Shown: piece after piece, positions 25,901 through 34,050 of the stretch
Layout: every line of letters starts with the position of its first letter
Numbering within the stretch: position 1 is the first letter of the stretch
Assembly: GCF_019774615.1 (NCBI RefSeq)
Contig: NZ_CP081497.1
Span: 1,116,001-1,180,000, forward strand
Direction: 5' to 3'
DNA from: Streptomyces sp. BHT-5-2
Lineage (GTDB): Bacteria; Actinomycetota; Actinomycetes; Streptomycetales; Streptomycetaceae
DNA: 64,000 nucleotides
Made by a program: the position numbers and the translations under genes
The notes under the pieces: generated by a model
Seen by the model: the letters and a program-made list of their open reading frames with translations, nothing else
Databases searched by the model: none
Told to the model about the DNA's origin: nothing

Positions 25901-26857
25901 CTCGGTGCCCAGGAGGCGGAGCGCCACGACGCGGTTGTCGTCGGTGTCGACGGCGAGGCGGTAGCCGCCGCTGTGCCGGATCTCGAAGGGGGTGCCGTCG
26001 TCGTCGCGCCAGATGTCGACCCGGTTGCCGTTGCGGTCGGACAACGCCTGGAGGGGGAGGGACACCCGGCCGGCCGCGGCCTCCGTCGGCGTCACGGTGG
26101 CGGGCAGGAAGTGCAGGGTGTGCCCGGTGCCGCGGTCGGTGACGAGGATCTCGCCGGCCGGCGTCCCGTCCCAGTACAGCTCGTGGCGCGGGCCGTGGTG
26201 GGGGAGGACCACGGCATCGGGGCTCGGCACGTCGTACGAGAGCAGCATGCCGTCGGAGGTCGCCAGGACGAGCCCGTGCTCGTCGGCCTCCAGGCGCTGG
26301 TCCAGGGTCGAGGCCCACGAACCGCCGAACCACTGGCCGCACCGGTAGGACGACAGATGGGTGCGCTCGACGACGAGATCGAGCAGGCCGGGCAGTCGCA
26401 CATCGGTCTCGGTGAGGATCATCTCGCCGGACACCAGGTCGACGGGGTCGCCGCCCTTGCAGCGGCCGTTCGCGGGCTTGGACGATCCCACGCCGTCGCG
26501 GTTCGCCCCGTCCCGCAGTGAGGGGTCGGTGGAGCCTGGCCGCCCGGACCCGGGGCCCTTCGAGGGGCCCTTGGGACCGTCCGTCCCCGGGGACGGGTGC
26601 GGTGACGAGGACGGATGCGGCGCCGAGGACGGGCCCGTGTGCGGGGCCTTGGGCAGGTCGCCGTGCCGGCCCTTGAGGATGCCGTCCATGTCCGCCGCGT
26701 GCTTGGCGTCGGTTTCCGCGTGGTTCTTCGCCACCTGCCGCAGGCGTTCACCGGTGTCGTGGTAGAGGTCCTTGACGGCCTTCCCGGCGTCGTCGCCGAG
26801 CGTCTTGCCGAGTCGCACCGCGCCGTCCTCCAGCGCCTTGACGATGCGGTTCGTCAC
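22946..26857 (-). CDS. RHS/YD-repeat polymorphic toxin with C-terminal nuclease-like domain
   Basis: A 1303-residue RHS protein. Residues 1-60 are helical, 60-125 are a Pro/Ser/Gly linker, and a DUF6531-type region GDPVDLVSGEMIL (about 130) leads into about 1000 residues of YD repeats (many YDxxGR/TxxxG units) forming the encapsulating shell. The core ends at RYLTADPLGL and DPLGL near 1150, the normal self-cleavage border. The remaining 152 residues are a distinct C-terminal domain rich in H, N and D, with YEHLHPVVDHWN and FNNMEPMSRKNNSS, resembling HNH/ENDO VII-type toxin nucleases. GTG 26857 overlaps the WXG100-like gene by 4 bp. There is no signal peptide, so secretion probably depends on the type VII system via the neighbour. 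Confidence 0.88.
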   Translation of the reverse strand: MTNRIVKALEDGAVRLGKTLGDDAGKAVKDLYHDTGERLRQVAKNHAETDAKHAADMDGILKGRHGDLPKAPHTGPSSAPHPSSSPHPSPGTDGPKGPSKGPGSGRPGSTDPSLRDGANRDGVGSSKPANGRCKGGDPVDLVSGEMILTETDVRLPGLLDLVVERTHLSSYRCGQWFGGSWASTLDQRLEADEHGLVLATSDGMLLSYDVPSPDAVVLPHHGPRHELYWDGTPAGEILVTDRGTGHTLHFLPATVTPTEAAAGRVSLPLQALSDRNGNRVDIWRDDDGTPFEIRHSGGYRLAVDTDDNRVVALRLLGTEDGDTGTVLRRYAYDQGRLVGVTDSLGHTTHFRYDEAGRIVERVDRNGGWYRWEYDAADRCVRGTGSDGYLSCTLSYDPVNRANRYTDSLGHTTVYHYDEQRRPTGWTNAEGHRTHRTWTGPDLLASVTDELGHTSSYAYDEHGNLTSVTRPDGRTTRAAYDALGLPVEIVEVDGATWRHEYDAHGNQTRTTDPTGAVTAFAYDRGRLAAVTDALGNTRTIASNPAGLPLAVTDPLGHTTAVERDAFGRVSSFTDAGGSTERFGWTGEGKPAWRQFADGTTEMWEWDGEGNLVAHTDRLGQVSRFTYTHFGTPVTRTTPDGTTHTFAHDTELRLTTVTDPRGHTWDYAYNAVGHLVRESDFQGRAVAYRPDPTGELAARTGAAGHTTVFVRDELGRTVEEHSADGVATFAYDPAGCLLRSANATTTVTQTYDILGRKLSEDVNGRTTTWTYDALGRRTGRRTPSGVLSTWSYDAAGRPSALDVGGDRVGFAFDDADREVRRLIGPDLVLSQEWDAVGRLSTQAVVRGADTLQHRAYAYRADGRLHGVTDSTGGTRRFELDPDGRVTAVRAQDWTETYAYDSAGNLTHAATPGDDPAGTERTFTGNRIERCGRHTYAYDEDGRMVRRTTRLLNGRTRTAHFTWNRADQLTDAVLADGSHWTYEYDTAGRRTAKRRLDGDGGTAEEIRFVWDGTRLAEQVTSDGTATAWEYHSGTHRPLTQTVVHAGGHRDFHTVVTDVSGAPTELVTPDGRITWRLRTTAWGRPVGDGTGEHGCPLRFPGQYADPETGWNYNYFRHYDPETARYLTADPLGLAAAPNHYAYVDNPFTTADPLGLAPQRGPNGRFIPNPNGPATHNRDTEYPSSYRQSTHDAMAAKWTVEGQAQGGVPRFPAGHPEAGQRIPRDQLNWFNSKGESVPAGKDQLTYEHLHPVVDHWNKTGYDADRATRNDFYNDFNNMEPMSRKNNSSGGGKMTSTYRQDTGPNYSCT

Positions 26858-27579
26858 GCGAAACTCACCCCGCTCAGCTTGCTCTTGAAGTCCTCGGCGT
26901 GCGCCGCCACCTTCTCGGCGTGTGCGGACAGCTTCTGCGAGCGGGCGTGCAGCTCCTCGGGATGGACCGAGAAGCTCTCCCCGACGCCCCCGCCGGCGGC
27001 CACGCCGAGGGCCTTGGCGGTGCCCTCGTAGACGAGCCCACTCACCGCCTTGCCGACCACGTCGACGAGCGGGGTGATGGCGGCCTCGATCACCTGGCCG
27101 ACGACGTACTGCTCCAACTGCTGTTCCAGATAGCTCGTCGCCTTGCGGGCCGCCGCGATGATCCCGGCCTCCGCGACCTCGGCGAGCCCGAAGGTGACGG
27201 CCGCGGCGGCCTGGTCGGCGACGAACGTCACGGCCAGCGCGACGAGTTCGGCGATCGCCGCCGCCTTCATGCCCACGATGACACCGGACGCGGCGTCGAG
27301 CGCGGTCGCCACGGTGTGACAGGCCGTCACCAGCTCGTTCATGTGACTCGACGACATCTGGCCCCACTTGGCCATCAGGGCATCGTAGGACGCGCCCTGG
27401 TAGATCTGGGACAACTGCTCCACCGAGGAGGTGGCGTCCTGGTGACTCTGCTGCAGATTGTTCGCGAAGTCCCGCACATGACTGGCGAATTCGCTGACCT
27501 TGTCCTCGTTGACGTTCGGCCAGTGCACGCCGACGAAGTCGAGGAACGTCACCACCGCATCGGGTAGTTCCAGTGCCAC
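26854..27579 (-). CDS. WXG100-like T7SS carrier protein
   Basis: A 241-residue largely helical protein. Residues 1-100 form a helical hairpin of the WXG100/ESAT-6 type, although the turn reads KWGQM rather than a strict WxG. A small-residue hydrophobic stretch (about 105-175) and a C-terminal helical segment (LHARSQKLSAHAEKVAAHAEDF) follow. Such proteins accompany RHS toxins in Streptomyces and are thought to deliver them to the type VII apparatus. The GTG start is preceded by GGGGGGAAAG. It is first in the four-gene toxin operon and overlaps the RHS start (GTGA). Confidence 0.75.
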   Translation of the reverse strand: MALELPDAVVTFLDFVGVHWPNVNEDKVSEFASHVRDFANNLQQSHQDATSSVEQLSQIYQGASYDALMAKWGQMSSSHMNELVTACHTVATALDAASGVIVGMKAAAIAELVALAVTFVADQAAAAVTFGLAEVAEAGIIAAARKATSYLEQQLEQYVVGQVIEAAITPLVDVVGKAVSGLVYEGTAKALGVAAGGGVGESFSVHPEELHARSQKLSAHAEKVAAHAEDFKSKLSGVSFA

Positions 27580-27709
27580 CGCTTTCCCCCCAGGTGAGAT
27601 ACCGTCAGCCCCGCGGTTGCAACGTATCGCCGCCGGTTAAAGCGGGGGCAATACGTGGGTCACGTTTGTCTCAGGGGTCGTTGAGAGGCGCTGGTGCGCG
27701 GCAGCACAA

Positions 27710-27739
27710 CGCCCCCGGCCGTGGTGACGACCGGGGGCG
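27710..27739 (-). terminator. Hairpin terminator after ABM monooxygenase gene
   Basis: CGCCCCCGG and CCGGGGGCG form a 9-bp stem with a 12-nt loop, 75 bp beyond the stop of the minus-strand monooxygenase gene and upstream of the toxin operon. Confidence 0.6.
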
Positions 27740-27814
27740 GCTGAGGGCGGCCGCGTGGCGCGGCGCGGGCGCGGTTTGCTGGGTGGGAAGGTGCCGGACG
27801 GCGGGGAGTCCGGC

Positions 27815-28129
27815 TCAGGTGTTGGGCAGTTGGCCCTTGTCCGGCTCACCGGCGGGCACCGGCTCCAGCACCGCGACATCCATCGGGCCGGCCAGCGCGT
27901 CCGCGATCTCCCCGCCCAGCGCGGCCAGTACCGGCCCGGCCGAGTGGGCGTCGAGGGCGGCCTGATCGGCCCAGTTCTCGACGACGGTGACCCGGTCGTC
28001 GCCGGCATGGGCGGCGTAGAGCAGGCAGCCGGGTTCGGCGTGCACCGCGGAGGCGTGCCGACGGAACGCCGCGAGCACCTCCTCCCGGCGGCCGGGCTTG
28101 GTCCGGAGAGTGGCGACAACGATGGGCAC
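27815..28129 (-). CDS. ABM-family antibiotic biosynthesis monooxygenase
   Basis: A 104-residue dimeric ferredoxin-like alpha/beta protein of the ABM (YgiN) family. The fold is readable as IVVATLRTKPGRREEVLAAF, a central CLLYAAHAGDDRVTVVENW with the conserved E-x-W, and AALDAHSAG. Members oxidise quinones or act as cofactor-free monooxygenases or dehydratases. The GTG at 28129 is preceded by AAGGAG at 6 nt. It is monocistronic. Confidence 0.85.
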   Translation of the reverse strand: MPIVVATLRTKPGRREEVLAAFRRHASAVHAEPGCLLYAAHAGDDRVTVVENWADQAALDAHSAGPVLAALGGEIADALAGPMDVAVLEPVPAGEPDKGQLPNT

Positions 28130-28591
28130 GTCGACTCCTTGGGTATGTGTCCGTCCGTAGCGCGGACGAGAACGGCTGGTCACCGGCACTCTATGCCAGG
28201 CAGGGCGCCGCCGCCCCGCCAGGATGCCTGGCCGGGTGCAGGGCGGTCGGCTGTGCGAGCATGCCGTCCGACACCGCGGCCGATGTCGGCACGGACGACC
28301 TCGCCGCAGGGGTGGGGAGCCGGAGGGCTACCGCGCATGGCGACCGGACCGGCCAAGAGGGGACGCTCCGGCCCCTTGTGGTCGTCAGCCCCGCAGGTGT
28401 TTTGTGCGGGCGCCGACTTGACGCCGCGCCGGCTTCGGCGGGCGGGGAAAGGCCGGGGCGCGGCAGCTGGGTAACGGGCTCCCGCCGGCGGGTCGGCGCA
28501 GCGCCGCCCGGCATCACTCATTTGCTACCTTGCGCAACTGTATAACCTTCCTCAAGGGAAACCGCCCCTCTTCTGCAGGAACCGGACGGAC
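28130..28591. other. Intergenic region before the LCP gene
   Basis: I see no supported gene in these 460 bp. Frames here are Arg/Gly/Pro-rich shadows. Near the LCP gene a TATAAC (about 28542-28547) could be its -10, just after a TTGCGCAA palindrome, but no -35 is convincing. Confidence 0.4.
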
Positions 28592-30127
28592 ATGGGTGCA
28601 CAGTTGACAGGCAGCCAGGAGGCACGGGCCGGACGCCACAGCAATCGGCCCGTCTCGCGGCGGCGGCGCAAACGCGGCAGCAAGGTGGGCATGGCTGCCG
28701 CGACAACGGCTTCGCTCCTCGTGCTGCTTGTCGGGGGAGCGGGCTGGGTCTACCTCCGCCTCAACGGGAGCATCGCCACGTTCGGCGCGGACGGCGTGAG
28801 CGAGGACCGGCCGCCCGAGGGGGCCGGCGGCAGCAATGTGCTGGTCATCGGCTCCGACTCGCGCTCGGGCGGAAACCGCAGACTGGGCGGCGGGGAAGGG
28901 GACGTGGGCCGCTCGGACACCGCGTTCCTGCTGCACGTCTACGGGGATGCCAGGCACGCGGTCGCGGTGTCCATCCCCCGGGACAGCCTGGTCGACATCC
29001 CACCGTGCCGGCTGCCCAACGGCGACTGGGCCCGGCCGCAGCGCAACGTGATGTTCAACTCCGCCTTCACCGTGGGGCTGACGGCCAAGGGCAACCCCGC
29101 CTGCACCCAGAACACCGTCGAGAAGCTGACCGGCTTACGCGTCGACCACACCGTGGTCGTCGACTTCGAGGGCTTCTCGAAGATGACCGCGGCGGTCGGC
29201 GGGGTACCCGTATGCCTCCCCAAGGACATCTACCAGGGCGATCTCAACCCCAACCGGGGCTCGAAGGGCAAGGTCCTCTTCGCCAGGGGGCCGCAGCTGG
29301 TGTCGGGGCAGAAGGCGTTGGAGTACGTCCGCATCCGGCACGGCATCGGGGACGGATCCGACATGGGACGGATCAAGCGTCAGCAGGCGTTCGTCTCCAG
29401 TCTGATCAAGAAGATCAAGTCGGAGGGGATCAATCCCTCGACGCTCCTTCCGCTGGCGAACGCCGCAACCCAGTCGATGACCGTCGACCCGGGACTGGGG
29501 TCGGCGAACCGGCTGATCGCGTTCGTGATGTCGATGAAGGACATCGATCTGCACAACACCAAGTTCGTCACCATGCCCTGGCACTACCAAGGCGCGCGGA
29601 TCGCCGTGGTGCATCCGGCGGCCGACGCCCTGTGGGCCGCGCTCAGGGCGGACCGGACCATCGACGGCAAGGACGCCAGTGCCCGGCACGGCAGGAAGAA
29701 CGAGGACGCCGAGGACGGGCCCAACGGCTCCCGCGCCCCGGCCTCTTCGGTCTCGGGGGCCGGCATCAGCGTCGTCGTCCGCAACGGCACGCGGGTGGCG
29801 GGACTGGCGGCCCGCGCCGCCGCCGAGCTGAGGGCCGTGGGTTTCACCGTCACCGGCACCGCCACCGCCCCGACCCAGGACCGCACCACCACGGTGATCA
29901 CCTACGGACCGGGCCGGGAAGCCGAGGCACACACCCTGGCCCGTCTCTTCCCCGGCGCGGACCTCCAGCAGGCCACCACCCCCGGCATCGCCGTCACCCT
30001 CGGCCGGTCCTACGCCGAGGCCCCCGCGCCCGCCCGTGCCGCCTCCGCCGGCGACATGTCCTCCGGCGCGGCCGACAAGGCCCGTTCCGCCGACGACGAC
30101 CCCTGTTCCAACCTCTCCTACGGGTAG
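28592..30127 (+). CDS. LytR-CpsA-Psr (LCP) cell-wall ligase
   Basis: A 511-residue type II membrane protein: a basic cytoplasmic N-terminus, one transmembrane helix (about 36-55), an LCP catalytic domain (about 83-335) and a LytR_C domain (about 385-475). The catalytic fold shows VLVIGSDSR, SDTAFLLHV, SIPRDSLVDIP and an ALEYVRIRHG Arg motif, the residues that bind pyrophosphate and polyprenyl. LCP enzymes attach teichoic or other glycopolymers from lipid carriers to peptidoglycan. The start ATG 28592 has only a weak ribosome site (AGGAACCGGAC). It is apparently monocistronic. Confidence 0.88.
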   Translation: MGAQLTGSQEARAGRHSNRPVSRRRRKRGSKVGMAAATTASLLVLLVGGAGWVYLRLNGSIATFGADGVSEDRPPEGAGGSNVLVIGSDSRSGGNRRLGGGEGDVGRSDTAFLLHVYGDARHAVAVSIPRDSLVDIPPCRLPNGDWARPQRNVMFNSAFTVGLTAKGNPACTQNTVEKLTGLRVDHTVVVDFEGFSKMTAAVGGVPVCLPKDIYQGDLNPNRGSKGKVLFARGPQLVSGQKALEYVRIRHGIGDGSDMGRIKRQQAFVSSLIKKIKSEGINPSTLLPLANAATQSMTVDPGLGSANRLIAFVMSMKDIDLHNTKFVTMPWHYQGARIAVVHPAADALWAALRADRTIDGKDASARHGRKNEDAEDGPNGSRAPASSVSGAGISVVVRNGTRVAGLAARAAAELRAVGFTVTGTATAPTQDRTTTVITYGPGREAEAHTLARLFPGADLQQATTPGIAVTLGRSYAEAPAPARAASAGDMSSGAADKARSADDDPCSNLSYG

Positions 30128-30160
30128 TACGCAGGCCGGTCGCGCATCACTCCGTCGTGG

Positions 30161-30453
30161 GGCCCGGCACCGGGCGCGGAGCAGGCCGGCGTCGACGAGA
30201 TCGGGGCCTGGGCGGGCGGCGACGAGGGCTACGACGAACGCGTCCTGGCGCGCAGCATCCCCGTTCGCTCGGTCTGCGAACACCATCTGCCGCCGTTCGT
30301 CGGCACCGCCCACGTCGGCTACCTGCCCGGCCGGCGCACCCTCGGTCTGTCCGAACTCGCCCGCGTCGTCGAGAACTTCGCGTGCTCCTGGGCACCCTCC
30401 GCAACGACGCGCGCTCCCGTGTCGAATTCCTGGCCCTGGCCGGCCTCATCTGA
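30161..30453 (+). pseudogene. folE: GTP cyclohydrolase I relic
   Basis: The reading frame from 30161 encodes the FolE zinc/active-site signature SVCEHHLPPFVGTAHVGYLP followed by LGLSELARVVENFA. The frame then breaks, and the C-terminal FolE ending (GTLRNDARSRVEFLALAGLI, stop 30451-30453) continues one frame over. The N-terminal half and the segment between the two pieces are missing and no start codon is available. It must be non-functional. A functional copy presumably lies elsewhere. Confidence 0.75.
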
Positions 30454-30539
30454 CCCCGACAGCCGACGACGGGACGACAGTCGTGGGCCGGACACCCGAG
30501 TCGGTACGTTCCGTCATCCGGTAGGCCGCAAGCGGCGCC

Positions 30540-30658
30540 GGCGTCCCACCGCGGCAGGCGACGTGGTCGATGGCGAAAGCGTTGCCGGTCGGCACGGCCA
30601 CGGTGAGCGTGGCGGTTGGGGCGAACGCCACGGCAATGGAGCGCACGGTCTTCTTCGT
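30540..30658 (-). pseudogene. Secreted crystallin-type small protein relic
   Basis: On the minus strand, KKTVRSIAVAFAPTATLTVA followed by VPTGNAFAIDHVACRGG reads as a Sec signal peptide with an AFA cleavage site and the first mature residues of Streptomyces beta/gamma-crystallin-like secreted proteins. The codon where the ATG should be is ACG (30658-30656), and the mature domain is lost after about ten residues. Family assignment comes from recall of similar N-termini and is tentative. Confidence 0.4.
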
Positions 30659-30782
30659 GCAGCCACCACGTCGTCCCGTCTCGTGCTTGCACAACGACGA
30701 TCCTCGGCGGAGTGCGGCGGAGGCGGAATGGAGTGTGCGGCGCGGTGACTCGTGCCGGTGATGCCCAAGTTGAGGCATCAGG

Positions 30783-31397
30783 TCAGTGGGTGGGCTTCTC
30801 CCACACGAGCGAGTACCGGCGAAGCACATGGCGGCGATAGCGGACGCCTGGCAGCAACCGTCGGGCGGCAGCGCGCACCTGCCCGTAACTCATCTGCGGA
30901 TCGACGACCGGCATGCCCGGCGGGCCGCCGGCACGGCGCAACACCTTGGTGATCCGCACGACCGGGGCGGCCGCGATCAGCGCCGCCCACTCGGCCGGAC
31001 TCGCCTCACGCGCCAGGCCGACCACCACCAGCGTGCCGCCGGGCCGCAGCAGATCGCGCATGCGGATCAGGGCTGCCGTGAAGTCCATGTGGTGGATCGC
31101 GGTGACCGAGCAGACGAAGTCATAGCTGGCGGCGGGAAGGTCCGCGGCCAGGAAGTCGCCCTCGACGAAGGCGAGATCCTGGTGGTCGGCGGCCAGTTCG
31201 CGAGCGCGGGCGATCATCTCCGGCGACTTGTCCATGCCGGTGACGTGCTCGGCCCGCTCGGCGAGCTTCCGTACCAGCAGTCCGTCGCCGCAGCCGACGT
31301 CCAGGGCGTTGCCGCACCCGCTGGGGACGGCGCGCAGGATGCCCGGGTGCCTGGCGACGTTGGTGTTCCAGTACGGCTTCAGGTCGGACCGGTTCAT
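30783..31397 (-). CDS. Class I SAM-dependent methyltransferase (UbiE/COQ5-like)
   Basis: A 204-residue methyltransferase. Motif I is ALDVGCGDGLLV near residue 31, VTGMDKSPEMI is the acidic loop, FVEGDFLAADLP is motif II, and SVTAIHHMDF and LLRPGGTLVVVGL are motifs III/post. There is a C-terminal cap region (about 140-190) as in the UbiE group. The start ATG at 31397 opens MNRSDLKPYWNTNVARHPG. It is a lone gene between relics; acceptor unknown. Confidence 0.85.
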   Translation of the reverse strand: MNRSDLKPYWNTNVARHPGILRAVPSGCGNALDVGCGDGLLVRKLAERAEHVTGMDKSPEMIARARELAADHQDLAFVEGDFLAADLPAASYDFVCSVTAIHHMDFTAALIRMRDLLRPGGTLVVVGLAREASPAEWAALIAAAPVVRITKVLRRAGGPPGMPVVDPQMSYGQVRAAARRLLPGVRYRRHVLRRYSLVWEKPTH

Positions 31398-31502
31398 GGC
31401 GCCATCGTAGGAGCTCGGACGGGAATATCCCTCCGGGGATGGTCAGTTGACTGCAGCCGAAGCCGGCGCGGCCGTAGGACACCCGGTCCTGCCCGCTGCC
31501 TG

Positions 31503-32747
31503 TCAGGCGAGGCCGGCGGCCTGTTCCCCCGCGTTCCGAGGAGCGTGCCCGCGGAGCGGGAGCAGGAGCGGGGTGGCCAGGAGGATGACTCCGGCGAGGG
31601 CGATCGCGGTGCGGGGACTGGTGACGGCGGCCAGCAGGCCCCACACGGCGGTGACGGCCGCGATGCTGGTGCTGCTGCTGACGGACCACGCGGACAGGGT
31701 GCGGGCGACCCGGTCGGGAGCGGCGTGGTCGAGCCGGTACGTGGCCAGTACGGGATTGAAGACGCCGCAACAGGTCACCAGGCCGAATTGGACGACGATG
31801 ATGAGCACGATCCCGGGGACCCCGGGCTGGACGAACGCCAACCCGACGGACCAACAGGCGCGCAGCGCCCCGACGGTGAGCAGCACCTTGCGCTGCCCGC
31901 AACGCGTCACGAGCCGGCGCGCGAGACGTGAGCCGACGAGACCACCGATGCACGGCACCGCGAACACGAGGCCGTACTGCCAAGGCGCGAAGCCGAGGTG
32001 GTCCAGCAGGAGCACGGCGAGCAGCGGTTCGGAGGCCATGATCAGGCCGTTGACCGTGATCGAGTTGAGGAACAGCGGGCGCAGCGTGGGATGGGCGAGG
32101 ATGTGGCGCCATCCTTCGAGGAGATCGCCGGCCCGCAGGCGTGGTGCACCGGTACGGGCGGGGTGCGGTTCGCTGCCGCCGATGGCGCGGATACCCAGCG
32201 CCGAGAGCAGATAGCTGAACGCATCGGCCAGCACGGTCGTCACCGGGCCCAGCAGCCCGATCGCGGCCCCGCCGAGCGGTGGTCCGACCACGGTAGCGGT
32301 CCAAGTCGTCGACTCGAAGCGGCTGTTGGCGACGAGCAGATCCGCCGGCGGCACGAGTGCCTTCAGATGTGCGCCGCTGGCCGTCTTGAAGGCGATGTCC
32401 GCCGCGGCGACGATGACGGAGACGACGAGCAACTGGGCGAAACCGAGCCAACCGAGCGCGAACGCCACGGGGACACTGATCAGGGCAGTGAACCGGGCCA
32501 GATCCATCGCCACCATGACCGGACGTTTGCGGCGGAACTCCATCCACGGACCGAGCGGCACCGCCACCACGGCGCCCACGGCCCGCCCCGCGGCAGCCAG
32601 CGCGGCCACCTGCGTCGGCCCGGAATGCAGCACGAGGACCGCGATCAGGGGAAACGCGCCGAACCCGAGCCCGGTCCCGTACGCACTGACCGCATACGCG
32701 GCCCACAACCACCCGAACTGCCGCCCCAGTCCCCGCCTGCCTGACAT
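31503..32747 (-). CDS. MFS exporter (MFS_3/EntS-like)
   Basis: A 414-residue transporter with 12 predicted helices. GPWMEFRRKRPVMVAMDLARF is the loop 2-3 signature of the MFS_3 family and NSRFESTTWTATVVGPPLGG covers helix 5. EntS-like members export siderophores or drugs. I start at ATG 32747, which leaves an 11-residue tail before helix 1; an upstream in-frame ATG at 32801 would add 18 residues, and neither has a strong ribosome site. An iron-box gene lies 1.2 kb away but is not in the same operon. Confidence 0.8.
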   Translation of the reverse strand: MSGRRGLGRQFGWLWAAYAVSAYGTGLGFGAFPLIAVLVLHSGPTQVAALAAAGRAVGAVVAVPLGPWMEFRRKRPVMVAMDLARFTALISVPVAFALGWLGFAQLLVVSVIVAAADIAFKTASGAHLKALVPPADLLVANSRFESTTWTATVVGPPLGGAAIGLLGPVTTVLADAFSYLLSALGIRAIGGSEPHPARTGAPRLRAGDLLEGWRHILAHPTLRPLFLNSITVNGLIMASEPLLAVLLLDHLGFAPWQYGLVFAVPCIGGLVGSRLARRLVTRCGQRKVLLTVGALRACWSVGLAFVQPGVPGIVLIIVVQFGLVTCCGVFNPVLATYRLDHAAPDRVARTLSAWSVSSSTSIAAVTAVWGLLAAVTSPRTAIALAGVILLATPLLLPLRGHAPRNAGEQAAGLA

Positions 32748-32922
32748 TCCCACGCCGCTCTCGTCGATCCGGACAACCACACACCGCTGACCCATCGGCA
32801 TCCAAGCGGTACGAGGACGTTCGGATCAAACAACCGACGTGGCGGGAGACACAACCGCGTGTTGTGCGGATGCGCCGGTCGACGCGGTCGAAGCGGTCGA
32901 CGCCTGCCGATGCCGGTCGATG

Positions 32923-33227
32923 TCATCGGCGGCGCGCTGAACGCGACCCGCAACTCCACGGGTGCGTGTACAGCTGCCCCTCCGACCGGATGTAGCGGGT
33001 GCCGCCCCACTTGGCCGCGGATGCCACATCAGGGAAGAATCCCGGCCGTTCAGGTTGGCGCTGGTGTCGCACAGCACCGGAACGCCGCCGAGCTGCTCGT
33101 ACGCGGCAAGGGTGCGTGCGGTGGCGGTGCTCAGGGACGCATCGGTGGTCTGCGGTCGCGCGGTGCCGTCCAGCCGGGTCGGTGGCACCGCCGATCGCCG
33201 CACCGGAATCGTTCGGAAACGGCGCGA
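32923..33227 (-). pseudogene. NodU/TobZ-type carbamoyltransferase C-terminal relic
   Basis: The minus strand encodes RLDGTARPQTTDA, then TLAAYEQLGGVPVLCDTSAN and LNGR, which match the conserved C-terminal region of O-carbamoyltransferases. A one-base loss near 33040 then shifts the frame, and the continuation FFPDVASAAKWGGTRYIRSE reads on in the next frame to a stop at 32923. The N-terminal ASKHA domains are absent. It is a decayed fragment. Confidence 0.6.
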
Positions 33228-33309
33228 TCCAGGTGACCGGTGATAGCCGCGCAAGCGCGATACATGCGCTGTCGGGGCCGGTGCCGAGCGGTGTGGAGCA
33301 TGCCTGTGG

Positions 33310-34008
33310 TCACGCCAGGATGTTGTTGGTGTGGGAGAGGCGGCGGGCGGTGGCCAGGAGGGCGTGGATCTGGGGAGCGGCCTGCTCGATCTGTGTCAGG
33401 GGAGTGGTGAACGGCAGACGGACGTCGTGAAAGGTGTGCGGGTGTTCAAGGCGGAGGGTGATGCCGTAGCGGTCCATGGCCACCGGAAGGGCGCGCAGCA
33501 CGCCGTTGGGGACGGGGCGGACCAGGCGGAGCAGGAGCGGGACGATCTCGCTGTGTGCGTCGACGAGGTGCGTCAGCATCTCCGCCTCGCTCTTCGCCAG
33601 CGGGTCGAGCTCGGCTTCCTCCAACTCCCGGAGCGTGACGTAGGTGCGTTCCGAGGTGTCTTCCAGGACCGCCTGGCCGAACTCCAGGCAAGTGCTCTTG
33701 TCGGAGTGGGGGTTGTACGGGGCGGTGAGGAGCCCGGCCACGGTGACCCGGGCACGCAGCCGGTCGCGTACGGACGTGGGGGCGATGTCGGTGAGTTCCA
33801 AGCGGACCGGCACGCGCCGGGTCGGGGCGGCGTCGGTGGCCTCGCACGGGGCGTGCAGGTGGAAGAGGCCCGTCGCCCCGCCGCTGAGACGGTGGATTTC
33901 GCTGCGGAGTCCGTCGCTCACCACCGTCATGGAGTGGGCGACGGTCAGGATCGAGCGGATGCGCTCGGCTGGGGTCGGTGTGATGGCACGGGTACGAGTC
34001 GCACGCAT
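33310..34008 (-). CDS. DUF2470 iron-regulated protein
   Basis: A 232-residue protein with a C-terminal DUF2470 domain, the fold found at the end of HugZ-type haem oxygenases and in siderophore-linked actinobacterial proteins. Recognisable segments are ERIRSILTVAHSMTVV, a central strand region and SEAEMLTHLVDAHSEIV with DRYGITLRLEH. The ATG at 34008 is used because GGAGG lies 6 nt upstream; a TTG at 34020 would overlap that site. An IdeR/DmdR-type iron box is centred 33 bp upstream, so expression should rise under iron limitation. Confidence 0.75.
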   Translation of the reverse strand: MRATRTRAITPTPAERIRSILTVAHSMTVVSDGLRSEIHRLSGGATGLFHLHAPCEATDAAPTRRVPVRLELTDIAPTSVRDRLRARVTVAGLLTAPYNPHSDKSTCLEFGQAVLEDTSERTYVTLRELEEAELDPLAKSEAEMLTHLVDAHSEIVPLLLRLVRPVPNGVLRALPVAMDRYGITLRLEHPHTFHDVRLPFTTPLTQIEQAAPQIHALLATARRLSHTNNILA

Positions 34009-34031
34009 CCGGTCCTCCAAAGGAAGGCTAC

Positions 34032-34050
34032 TTAGGTTTGCCTAACCTAA
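34032..34050. promoter_or_regulatory. DmdR/IdeR iron box
   Basis: TTAGGTTTGCCTAACCTAA differs at one base from the 19-bp consensus TTAGGTTAGGCTAACCTAA when read on the minus strand. It sits between the DUF2470 start and the divergent VanZ side, 24 bp upstream of the DUF2470 ATG. Confidence 0.9.

Noticed and set aside
24000..26800. Tandem DNA repeats that might look CRISPR-like
   Set aside because: The repetition is protein-level YD repeats with irregular spacing and no identical repeat-spacer pattern. No CRISPR array was seen anywhere in the window.
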